From: Paractinoplanes lichenicola | Lineage (GTDB): Bacteria; Actinomycetota; Actinomycetes; Mycobacteriales; Micromonosporaceae | Direction: 5' to 3' | Assembly: GCF_016785085.1 (NCBI RefSeq) | Contig: NZ_JAENHO010000010.1 | Location: 124,001-188,000 of the forward strand | DNA: 64,000 nt | Shown here: positions 8,906 to 15,925 of the stretch, piece by piece | Layout: each line of letters begins with the position of its first letter | Position numbering within the stretch: the stretch's first letter is position 1 | Translations under genes and position numbers: made by a program | The notes under the pieces: model-generated | Database searches by the model: none | What the model saw: only the letters and a program-made list of their open reading frames with translations | What the model was told of the DNA's origin: nothing

Positions 8906-9553
8906 CTAACCCTTCTTGCGGACCAGCGTCACCCCGTCCCGTACGGGGAGCATCACCGACTCGACCCGGTCGTCGCGCACGATGTGGTCGTTGAGCTCGC
9001 TCACGGCCCGGTCGCTCTCGGTGCCCGGATCGAGCACGCGGCCGCCGCGCAGCACGTTGTCGATCGCGATCAGCCCGCCCGGGCGCATCCGCGGCACGAG
9101 CTCGGCGTAGTAGGCCGGGTAGCTGGTCTTGTCGGCGTCGACGAACGCGAAGTCGATCACCGGCTCCGTGCTGAGCGCCTTGACCGTGTCGACGGCCGGG
9201 CCCAGGGTGAGGTCGATCAGCTCGTCGACGCCCGCCCGCGCCCAGTAGCGGCGGGCCACGCCGGTGAACTCCTCGGAGACGTCGAAGGCCAGCAGCCGCC
9301 CGTCCTTGGGCAGGCCGCGGGCGATGCAGATCGACGAGTAGCCGGTGAAGACGCCGATCTCCACGGCCAGCCTGGCCCCGGTGAGCCGCACCAGCATGGT
9401 CAGCAGCTCACCCTCGTCGTGCGAGATCTGCATGCCGGCCTCGTCCGGGAGGTTCTCGTGGGTCTCCGCGGCCAGGTCGCGCAGGACGTCGTCGGCCGGG
9501 GTGCAGTGCGCGAGCAGGTAGTCGCTGATCGCCGGCTGAATGATGTCGGTCAT
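8906..9553 (-). CDS. SAM-dependent O-methyltransferase (CCoAOMT-like family 3)
   Basis: 215 aa class I methyltransferase. The motif I region is AVEIGVFTGYSSICIARGLP, followed by LLAFDVSEE for the ribose-binding acid, and FAFVDADKTSYPAYYAELVPRMRPGGLIAIDNVL, which is diagnostic for the metal-dependent catechol/caffeoyl-CoA type. It transfers methyl from SAM to a hydroxyl on an unknown small molecule. The ATG at MTDIIQPA gives normal family length; the in-frame ATG at 9589 would cross the promoter/operator shared with the divergent MFS gene. The pairing with an MFS pump suggests a shared substrate pathway (inference). Confidence 0.87.
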   Translation of the reverse strand: MTDIIQPAISDYLLAHCTPADDVLRDLAAETHENLPDEAGMQISHDEGELLTMLVRLTGARLAVEIGVFTGYSSICIARGLPKDGRLLAFDVSEEFTGVARRYWARAGVDELIDLTLGPAVDTVKALSTEPVIDFAFVDADKTSYPAYYAELVPRMRPGGLIAIDNVLRGGRVLDPGTESDRAVSELNDHIVRDDRVESVMLPVRDGVTLVRKKG

Positions 9554-9591
9554 GCCGACCACCGTCACACCTGCGCGGCTCGCAAGCAATA

Positions 9592-9606
9592 CATAAGAGG
9601 CTTATG
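9592..9606. promoter_or_regulatory. Perfect palindrome CATAAG-N3-CTTATG between OMT and MFS genes
   Basis: A 15-bp perfect inverted repeat in the 61-bp gap between the divergent O-methyltransferase and MFS genes. Its right arm overlaps TATGCT (9603-9608), a -10 box 6 nt before the MFS GTG. A repressor bound here would block the MFS promoter and probably the OMT promoter too. The regulator is not evident next door. Confidence 0.55.
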
Positions 9607-9614
9607 CTTCTGGG

Positions 9615-10895
9615 GTGCGAGCCACTCTTCTTCAGCAACCCAAGGCCGTCTTCGCCGTCGCCTTCGCCTGCGTCGTCAGCTTCATGGGCATCGGCCTGGT
9701 CGACCCGATCCTGCCCGCCCTCTCGTCGCAGCTGCACGCCTCGCCGAGCCAGGTCAGCCTGCTGTTCACCAGCTATCTGGTGGTCACCGCGGTCGCCATG
9801 CTCGGCGTCAACTGGGTGTCCAGCCGGATCGGCCCCAAACGCACCCTGATCACCGGCCTGGCCGTGATCGTCGTGTTCAGCGCCCTGGCCGGCCTGTCCG
9901 GCTCGATCGGCGGCATCGTCGGCTTCCGGGCCGGTTGGGGCCTGGGCAACGCCCTGTTCATCGCCACCTCGCTGGCCGTCATCGTCGCCTCGGCGTCGGG
10001 CGGCTTCGCGGGCGCGATCGTGCTCTACGAGGCCGCACTGGGCCTGGGCATCGCGGCCGGCCCGCTGATCGGGGGCCTGCTCGGCGACATCAGCTGGCGC
10101 GGCCCGTTCTTCGGCGTCGCCGCCCTGATGGCGATCGCGCTGATCGCCACGGTCACGCTGCTCGACAAGACTCCCCCGCCGCCCCGCAAGGTGGCCCTCG
10201 CCGAGCCGCTGCTCGCGCTGCGTCACCGCCCGCTGCTCACCATGTGCATCGCGGCCCTGTTCTACAACTGGGGCTTCTTCACGATGCTCGGCTACGCGCC
10301 GTACCCGATGGAGCTGTCGGCGATCCAGCTCGGCTTCGTGTTCTTCGGCTGGGGCCTGCTCGTCGCGATCTTCTCGATCACCGGCGCGCCCTGGCTGCAG
10401 ACCCGTTTCGGCACCGCGCCCGCCCTCTACGGCGCGCTCGGCTCGTTCGCCGTCCTGCTGCTGCTCATCGGCCTGTTCACCGACGTGCGCTGGGCCCTGA
10501 TCACGTGCGTGATCCTCAGCGGCGTGACCGTCGGCATCAACAACACGCTGACCACGCAGGCCGTCATGCTGGTCTCGCCGGTCGACCGCCCGATCGCCTC
10601 GGCCACGTACGGCTTCGTCCGCTTCATCGGCGGCGGCCTGGCCCCGTTCGTGGCCGGCAAGATGGTCGACCGCTGGAACATCCACGTGCCGTTCGTCGCC
10701 GGCGCCGTGGCCGTGCTGCTCGGCGTGCTCGTGCTGGCCAGCGGCCACCGCATGCTGACCCGGGCCGACGCCCAGCTCACCTCGCACGCCCAGCCCGACG
10801 TGACCGGCGAGATCGCCGACGAGTTCGGCGGGGCCCCGGACGCGATCGACGCGTCGCGGGACCGCTACCCGACGGCGGCCAGGAAGTCGGTGTAG
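9615..10895 (+). CDS. MFS transporter (drug efflux type)
   Basis: 426 aa with about 12 membrane helices. N-terminal motifs (AFACVVSFMGIGLVDPILPALSSQL) and a motif A-like loop (NWVSSRIGPKRTLITG) place it among DHA1-type proton antiporters, which export drugs or metabolites from the cytoplasm. GTG start; TATGCT lies 6 nt upstream, so the transcript is probably leaderless. It diverges from an O-methyltransferase across a perfect palindrome. Its last 31 bp overlap the convergent mraY gene. The substrate is unknown. Confidence 0.88.
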   Translation: MRATLLQQPKAVFAVAFACVVSFMGIGLVDPILPALSSQLHASPSQVSLLFTSYLVVTAVAMLGVNWVSSRIGPKRTLITGLAVIVVFSALAGLSGSIGGIVGFRAGWGLGNALFIATSLAVIVASASGGFAGAIVLYEAALGLGIAAGPLIGGLLGDISWRGPFFGVAALMAIALIATVTLLDKTPPPPRKVALAEPLLALRHRPLLTMCIAALFYNWGFFTMLGYAPYPMELSAIQLGFVFFGWGLLVAIFSITGAPWLQTRFGTAPALYGALGSFAVLLLLIGLFTDVRWALITCVILSGVTVGINNTLTTQAVMLVSPVDRPIASATYGFVRFIGGGLAPFVAGKMVDRWNIHVPFVAGAVAVLLGVLVLASGHRMLTRADAQLTSHAQPDVTGEIADEFGGAPDAIDASRDRYPTAARKSV

Positions 10896-11968
10896 AACAG
10901 GCCCAGGCCGATCGCGACGCAGACGCCGGCCACGATCCAGAACCGGACCACGATGTTGACCTCGCTCCAGCCGGCCAGCTCGAAGTGGTGGTGCAGCGGC
11001 ACCATCCGGAAGACGCGGCGGCCGGTGGTGCGGAACGAGACGATCTGGATCACCCAGGTCACGACGATGATGACGAAGAGCCCGCCGATGATGATCGACA
11101 GCAGCGTGGTGCGGGTGGCCACCGCGAGCCCGCCGATCAGGGCGCCGAGCGCGAGCGAGCCCACGTCACCCATGAAGATCCGGGCCGGCGACGTGTTCCA
11201 CCACAGGAAGCCCACGCAGGCGGCGGCCGCCGCGGCGGCGATCATCGCGATCTCCAGGGGATCTCGCACCTGGTAGCAGTATTCGTTGACCGAGGAGTAG
11301 TCGGTGTCGCCGCACCAGTGCCGATACTGCCAGAAGCCGATCAGCGCGTACGCCCCCAGCACCAGCACTGAGGCGCCGGTGGCCAGGCCGTCGAGGCCGT
11401 CGGTCAGGTTCACCCCGTTCGACATGGCCGTGATGATGAAGACGAACATCATCACCGAGCCGACCTTGCCGACGTCCAGCCACTCGATGTCGCGGATGAA
11501 CGAGATCTTCTCGCTGGCCACGGTCTCGCCGTTGGTGCTGGCCATGTAGAGCGCGGCGACGCCGAACCCGATGCCCACCACCGCCTGCCCGAGCAGCTTG
11601 CCCTTGGCGCTCAGGCCGTCGGAGTTGCGCCGGCGCACCTTGAGCATGTCGTCCAGGAAGCCGACCGCGCCGCAGAAGACGAACAGGCCGAGCAGCACCA
11701 GGGCCGTCATGGTCGGCCCCTCCTGCGCGATCTGCCGCTCGGGCAGCGTGGTCAGGGCGATGTGCCCGGCCACGTACGCGACGACCGTCGCGATGATGAA
11801 GGCGACACCGCCCATCGTGGGGGTGCCCGTCTTGGTCAGGTGGGTCGCCGGCCCGATGGACCGGATCGGCTGGCCGGCCTTGAGCGCCGTGAAGACGCGG
11901 ATCGCCACCGGCGTGGTGAGCAGGGAGACGATGAACGCGACCGCCGCCGCGACGATGACCGCCTTCAT
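10865..11968 (-). CDS. mraY: Phospho-N-acetylmuramoyl-pentapeptide transferase (MraY), outside a dcw cluster
   Basis: 367 aa, ten-helix integral membrane enzyme that transfers phospho-MurNAc-pentapeptide from UDP to undecaprenyl phosphate (lipid I synthesis). All catalytic signatures are present: GFLDDMLKV, NLTDGLDGLA, FMGDVGSLALG and PLHHHFE. There is no sign of decay. No mur or fts genes flank it; its neighbours are an MFS pump (convergent, 31-bp overlap) and a sigma factor. It is therefore probably a second copy beside the usual dcw-cluster gene, perhaps for spore-wall synthesis or target-based self-protection; both roles are guesses. Confidence 0.9.
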   Translation of the reverse strand: MKAVIVAAAVAFIVSLLTTPVAIRVFTALKAGQPIRSIGPATHLTKTGTPTMGGVAFIIATVVAYVAGHIALTTLPERQIAQEGPTMTALVLLGLFVFCGAVGFLDDMLKVRRRNSDGLSAKGKLLGQAVVGIGFGVAALYMASTNGETVASEKISFIRDIEWLDVGKVGSVMMFVFIITAMSNGVNLTDGLDGLATGASVLVLGAYALIGFWQYRHWCGDTDYSSVNEYCYQVRDPLEIAMIAAAAAAACVGFLWWNTSPARIFMGDVGSLALGALIGGLAVATRTTLLSIIIGGLFVIIVVTWVIQIVSFRTTGRRVFRMVPLHHHFELAGWSEVNIVVRFWIVAGVCVAIGLGLFYTDFLAAVG

Positions 11969-12081
11969 GAGCTCGGCGTCCCGGCCGCGCGTTCACTAAT
12001 CACGGAAGAGCAGCTTGCCATCCGCCGCCGAACGACGCACGCGCGCCCCCGTACGGTGGTCGACAGCTTCCGCTTCAATGA

Positions 12082-12284
12082 CGCGCATGTTCAACCACGA
12101 ACCCGCACAACGAGCCCGCCGGTCACCAGACGGCCTGGCACTACCACGTGCACGTCTTGTCTTCCCGAGATACCCCGGCGACGACCTCTACGCGCTGCCG
12201 TCCCGCCCCGGCTTCGTCCCCGCCTCGGAAAGGCTCCCGTACGCCCTCAAGCTGCGCGCCCACTTCTCAGAAACGGGCAGCTAG
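12082..12284 (+). pseudogene. HIT-family protein remnant, frameshifted
   Basis: C-terminal fragment of a HIT (histidine triad) nucleotide hydrolase. One frame reads NPHNEPAGHQTAWHYHVHV, containing the catalytic His triad (H-Y-H-V-H). The next frame continues with VFPRYPGDDLYALPSRPGF and ASERLPYALKLRAHFSETGS, the usual HIT C-terminus. The frames are broken by a 5-bp tandem duplication, GTCTT at 12154-12158 and again at 12159-12163; removing one copy restores the frame. The N-terminal two-thirds are absent. An in-frame ATG (12078) could still make a short peptide, but not an active enzyme. Confidence 0.7.
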
Positions 12285-13160
12285 CGCCGTGTCGTGGAAG
12301 CGGGTGAGCGCCGCGATCCGATCCCCGCGCAGGGTCAGCACGATGATCCCGGCCGGCCCGTCCCGCTCGGCCGCGAACGCGGGCTGCCGGTTGGCCCCGA
12401 CCCGCGTCAGGCTGCTCCTCGCATACGCGAAACTGCGAGCCAGAAACTCCCGTACGGCGTCCCGCCCCTGATATTCGTGCGGCGCGGGCGGCATGCTGAG
12501 CCAGACGTCATCGGTGAGCAGCGCGACCACCGCGTCGACGTCGCCGCGCGTGAAAGCCTCGGCGAACCGGCCGGCCACCCCGTCGTCGGGCTGCTCGACC
12601 GGTGGCGCCGGCGTCGCGGCCCGCGCCCGCTGCAGGGCACCCTTCACCGCCGTCTCCGTCGTGCCCAGCATCTCGGCGGTCTCCGGCCCGGTGAAGCCGA
12701 GCACGTCCCGCAGGATCAGGGTGGCCGCCTGCCGGGGTGGCATCCGCTGCAGGGCCGCCACGAACGCCAGCGCGACCGACTCCTTGAGCTCGAGTCGCGC
12801 ATCGGGCCCCGGCGCGCTCGCGGGCAGACCGTCGAGCAGCACATCCGGGTACGGCTGCAGCCACGTGACCTCACCCCACCGCGTCGGCGCGGGCGGCTCG
12901 AACGGCGGCACCGGCTCCCTCGGCAGCCGCCGCCGGCGGTCGCGCAGCGCGTTGAGGCACCGGTTGGTCGCGATCCGGTAGAGCCAGGTGCGCAACGAGC
13001 TGCGCCCCTCGAAGCCCGGCAGCCCCCGCCAGGCCGCGATCATCGTCTCCTGCAGCAGATCCTCGGCGTCGGTCAGCGACCCCATCACGCGATAGCAGTG
13101 CAGCAGCAGCTCCCGCTCGTACGGCCCGGCCAGCTCCCGGAACGCCTCGATCTTTTCCAC
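12267..13160 (-). CDS. ECF RNA polymerase sigma factor, SigG-like, with C-terminal SnoaL domain
   Basis: 297 aa. Sigma region 2 (residues 10-80: LLLHCYRVMGSLTDAEDLLQ ... WLYRIATNRCLNALR), the linker with EVTWLQPYPDVLLDGLP, and region 4 (MPPRQAATLILRDVLGFTGPETAEML) are followed by a SnoaL/NTF2-like domain from about residue 205 (RFAEAFTRGDVDAVVALLTDDVWLSMPPAPHEYQGRD). This architecture is that of the SigG/TIGR02960 ECF group, where the SnoaL tail replaces a separate anti-sigma as the control module. GTG start (VEKIEAFRELAGPYER). It diverges from a stand-alone SnoaL protein 63 bp away. Confidence 0.87.
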   Translation of the reverse strand: MEKIEAFRELAGPYERELLLHCYRVMGSLTDAEDLLQETMIAAWRGLPGFEGRSSLRTWLYRIATNRCLNALRDRRRRLPREPVPPFEPPAPTRWGEVTWLQPYPDVLLDGLPASAPGPDARLELKESVALAFVAALQRMPPRQAATLILRDVLGFTGPETAEMLGTTETAVKGALQRARAATPAPPVEQPDDGVAGRFAEAFTRGDVDAVVALLTDDVWLSMPPAPHEYQGRDAVREFLARSFAYARSSLTRVGANRQPAFAAERDGPAGIIVLTLRGDRIAALTRFHDTALAARF

Positions 13161-13223
13161 CCCACCGTTCCGATCCGGCGCCCGGCGGTGTCTACCCCCG
13201 CGAACCCCTTTGGAGGAGACACC

Positions 13224-13583
13224 GTGAGCATCGCCCTGAAGACCGCCCTGGCCTACCACTCGGCCTGGGCCCACCAAGACCTCGACGAGGCCATGACCCA
13301 CATCGCCGACGACATCATCTGCGACGCCCCGGCCGGCCGCCTCGAGGGCGCACCCGCCTACCGAGCCTTCATGGCAGGCTTCGTCGCGATCCTGAAGTCC
13401 ACCACAGTGCTGGCCGCCTTCGGCAACGACACCACAGCCCTCATCATGTACGACACGTCGACACACCCGGTCCCCTCAGCCCCCGGCGCCGAACTAGTCA
13501 CCGTCCTCCACGACCGCATCACCTACAGCCGCTTCCTCTTCGACCGCCTCCCCTTCGCCCAGGCCCGCCAACCCACCACCTGA
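13224..13583 (+). CDS. SnoaL/NTF2-like small protein
   Basis: 119 aa single domain of the SnoaL/NTF2 fold: ALAYHSAWAHQDLDEAMTHI then ADDIICDAPAGRLEGAPAYR, a conical fold that binds small ligands or catalyses cyclase/isomerase reactions. GTG start with a strong site, GGAGGAGA, 6-7 nt upstream. It diverges from the SigG-like sigma factor, whose own C-terminal domain has the same fold, so it is a candidate target or ligand-processing partner of that sigma factor (inference). Confidence 0.75.
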   Translation: MSIALKTALAYHSAWAHQDLDEAMTHIADDIICDAPAGRLEGAPAYRAFMAGFVAILKSTTVLAAFGNDTTALIMYDTSTHPVPSAPGAELVTVLHDRITYSRFLFDRLPFAQARQPTT

Positions 13584-13620
13584 CCCCTCGCGTGCCTGCG
13601 GCAGGTCGTCGAGATCCCCC

Positions 13621-13736
13621 GTCCACCGGTTGCCCAGCGACTCGCCCGAGCCGCTGACCCAGGTAACGGCTCCCGCGCCGTCCCCCAGGAGGCCGTCCAC
13701 CGGTTGGCCAGCGACTCGGGTAACGGCTCCCGCGCC
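13621..13736. repeat. Two-copy direct repeat
   Basis: The 24-bp stretch at 13621-13644 recurs with one mismatch at 13695-13718. The 18-bp GGTAACGGCTCCCGCGCC at 13662-13679 recurs at 13719-13736. The second copy lacks the 17 bp between the two blocks. This looks like an old duplication followed by a deletion. Confidence 0.7.
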
Positions 13737-14068
13737 CCAGAGCCACGGAGCTCAGCCCGCCGGGCCTGCGGAGGCGACCACTCACTGTTGCAACAGGCCA
13801 CACAGCCCCCGCGACCGCAACCATCGCTGCTTTTCGAGTCTTTCGGGCGCAACCACGCACTCAGGCCGCCCGGGTGGGTTTCGCGTTCTGGACGCGCCAG
13901 CGGCCAGCGAATCCCGCCCGGGTCCCCGCGGGAGCGACGGTCCGTCACCCACCACCCCGATGGGACATCAGCCTTTGACCGCTGCTTTTGACCCCATCGC
14001 CTCAGCCTCGAATTCGCCTGACAAGTCGGAAATAAGCGATTTGCACCGGCCGGAGGGGGCCGGGCGGA

Positions 14069-14170
14069 GTAGAGCGATGCAGACAGAGCGGCACGAGCGG
14101 AGGTAGAGCGATGCAGGCAGGGCGGCACGAGCGGGGGTAGGGCGATGCAGACAGAGCGGCACGGGCGGGA
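14069..14170. repeat. Tandem array of three 34-bp units
   Basis: Three adjacent units (14069-14102, 14103-14136, 14137-14170), each containing GCGATGCAG, CAGAGCGGCAC or a one-base variant, and GGGCGG. They differ at about 2-5 positions. Degenerate shorter copies continue to about 14240. No spacers, so not a CRISPR. Confidence 0.75.
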
Positions 14171-14289
14171 AGAGACGGGCAGGGCGGGATGACGGGCAGG
14201 GCGACACGGGCGGGATGACACGGGCAAAGCGAGACGAGCCGAGTGACCGGCTGACATCAGAGGCGGCCGGCATAAGTCCCGGCGACGCT

Positions 14290-14499
14290 TCAGGATGTCA
14301 GGATCAAGAGCAGCCAACTCCCGACGATCAGTCCCAGGATTGCTGCCAGCGCCCACGTTGGGATGCGATGCCCGCCCTCGCGGTTGCGCGCGATCTCGGC
14401 CCGGATGCGTTCGCGGCGGCGCTCGATTCGGCCCCACCGCACCTGCTCCTCGGAACGCTCGGGCGGCGGCGACGATGGGGGCTGGCCGGGTCTCGTCAT
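14290..14499 (-). CDS. Small C-terminally anchored membrane protein, 69 aa
   Basis: Hypothetical. Residues 1-20 are Pro/Ser-rich. Residues 15-42 are highly charged (ERSEEQVRWGRIERRRERIR), and one membrane helix at residues 48-68 (TWALAAILGLIVGSWLLLIL) ends the protein. It starts 20 bp after pafA stops on the same strand, so it is probably the last gene of the pafA transcript. A TAGGCT box 9 nt before the ATG could also give a separate message. Function unknown. Confidence 0.6.
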   Translation of the reverse strand: MTRPGQPPSSPPPERSEEQVRWGRIERRRERIRAEIARNREGGHRIPTWALAAILGLIVGSWLLLILTS

Positions 14500-14519
14500 G
14501 ACCCGACCAGCCTAAGCCC

Positions 14520-15878
14520 TCACATGCTGGCGATGAGGCGTTCGACTCGTTCGTCGTAGGCCCGGAACGGGTCCTTGCACAGCACCGTCCGCTGGGCCTG
14601 GTCGTTCAGCTTCAGGTGCACCCAGTCGACCGTGAAGTCGCGGCGCTTCTCCTGGGCGTGGCGGATGAACTCGCCGCGCAGGCGGGCCCGGGTGGTCTGC
14701 GGCGGCGTCTCCTTGGCCTCGAAGATGTCGAGGTCGTTGGAGATGCGGTCGACCTGCTTGCGCTTCTCCATCAGCGCGTAGAGGCCGCGGCCCCGGCGCA
14801 CGTCGTGGTAGGCCAGGTCGAGCTGGGCGATCCGCGGGTGCGACATCGGGATCTCGTGCTTGGCCTGATACTTCTCGATCAGCTTGTACTTCGAGACCCA
14901 GTCGATCTCGCGTGAGACCGGGTCGAGGTCGCCGCTCTCGATGGCGTTGAGCACGCGGCCCCACAGCTCGACGACGCGCTTGGCGGTCTGGTCGCCACCG
15001 CGGCGCTCGACGAACTCGGTCGCCTTCGCGAGGTATTCCTGCTGGATCTCGAGGGCGCTGACCTCTTTGTTGTTGGCCAGGCGGATCTTGCGGCGGCCGG
15101 TGATGTCGTGGCTGACCTCGCGGATCGCGCGGATCGGGTTCTCCAGCGACAGGTCACGCATGACGACGCCGGCCTCGATCATGCGCAGGACGATGTCGGC
15201 GCTGCCCACCTTGAGCAGCGTCGTCACCTCGTTCATGTTCGAGTCGCCGACGATCACGTGCAGGCGGCGATAGCGCTCGGCGTCCGCATGCGGCTCGTCG
15301 CGCGTGTTGATGATCGGGCGGGACCGCGTCGTCGCGCTGGAGACGCCCTCCCAGATGTGCTCGGCGCGCTGCGACAGGCAGAACACCGCCCCGCGCGGGG
15401 TCTGCAGCACCTTGCCCGCGCCGCAGATCAGCTGGCGGGTGACGAGGAACGGGATGAGGACGTCGGCGAGCCGGCCGAACTCGCCGTGCCGCGACACGAG
15501 GTAGTTCTCGTGGCAGCCGTAGGAGTTGCCGGCCGAGTCGGTGTTGTTCTTGAAGAGGTAGATCTCGCCCGCGATGCCCTCGTCGTGCAGCCGCTTCTCG
15601 GCGTCGACGAGCAGGCCCTCCAGGATCCGCTCGCCGGCCCGGTCGTGGGCGACCAGGTCGGTGACGGAGTCGCACTCGGGCGTCGCATACTCCGGGTGGG
15701 AACCGACGTCGAGGTAGAGGCGGGCGCCGTTACGGAGAAAGACGTTGCTGCTGCGTCCCCAGGACACCACTCGGCGGAACAGGTAGCGGGCCACCTCGTC
15801 CGGCGACAGCCGCCGCTGCCCCCGGTAAGTACACGTGACGCCGTACTCGGTCTCGAGGCCGAAAATTCGCCGTTCCAT
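14520..15878 (-). CDS. pafA: Pup-protein ligase PafA
   Basis: 452 aa carboxylate-amine ligase. It uses ATP to join the C-terminal Glu of Pup to substrate lysines, marking proteins for the bacterial proteasome. The N-terminal MERRIFGLETEYGVTC carries the conserved Glu residues that bind Mg-ATP. NNTDSAGNSYGCHENYLVSR and INTRDEPHADAERYRRLHVI are hallmark PafA/Dop motifs. It lacks the extra loop after the N-terminus that marks Dop, which separates it from the paralogue at 20489-22006. A TAGTGT -10 box at 15885-15890, 6 nt before the ATG, points to leaderless transcription. It is separated from pafBC by 9.3 kb, which is unusual. Confidence 0.95.
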   Translation of the reverse strand: MERRIFGLETEYGVTCTYRGQRRLSPDEVARYLFRRVVSWGRSSNVFLRNGARLYLDVGSHPEYATPECDSVTDLVAHDRAGERILEGLLVDAEKRLHDEGIAGEIYLFKNNTDSAGNSYGCHENYLVSRHGEFGRLADVLIPFLVTRQLICGAGKVLQTPRGAVFCLSQRAEHIWEGVSSATTRSRPIINTRDEPHADAERYRRLHVIVGDSNMNEVTTLLKVGSADIVLRMIEAGVVMRDLSLENPIRAIREVSHDITGRRKIRLANNKEVSALEIQQEYLAKATEFVERRGGDQTAKRVVELWGRVLNAIESGDLDPVSREIDWVSKYKLIEKYQAKHEIPMSHPRIAQLDLAYHDVRRGRGLYALMEKRKQVDRISNDLDIFEAKETPPQTTRARLRGEFIRHAQEKRRDFTVDWVHLKLNDQAQRTVLCKDPFRAYDERVERLIASM

Positions 15879-15925
15879 GACGAAACACTAGCCGCATAAG
15901 CCACCCATTGGCAGAGTCGTTACTG

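Larger units (their letters stand above)
13584..14289. other. 706-bp repeat-rich region with no convincing gene
   Basis: Open frames run through on both strands, but their translations are low-complexity Arg/Pro/Ser and resemble no family, so I annotate none. The region holds a direct repeat (13621-13736) and a tandem 34-bp array (14069-14170), followed by decayed GACGGGCAGGGCGGGAT-like copies to about 14240. GC skew and Arg-rich shadow translations suggest intergenic DNA that has expanded by slippage. Confidence 0.6.

Noticed and set aside
14069..14170. Possible CRISPR array from 34-bp repeats
   Set aside because: Units are directly adjacent with no unique spacers, and no cas genes are present.
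13630..14437. Long ORFs on both strands across the repeat region
   Set aside because: Translations are low-complexity and arise from GC-rich repeats; no start signals, domains or codon-position pattern support them.
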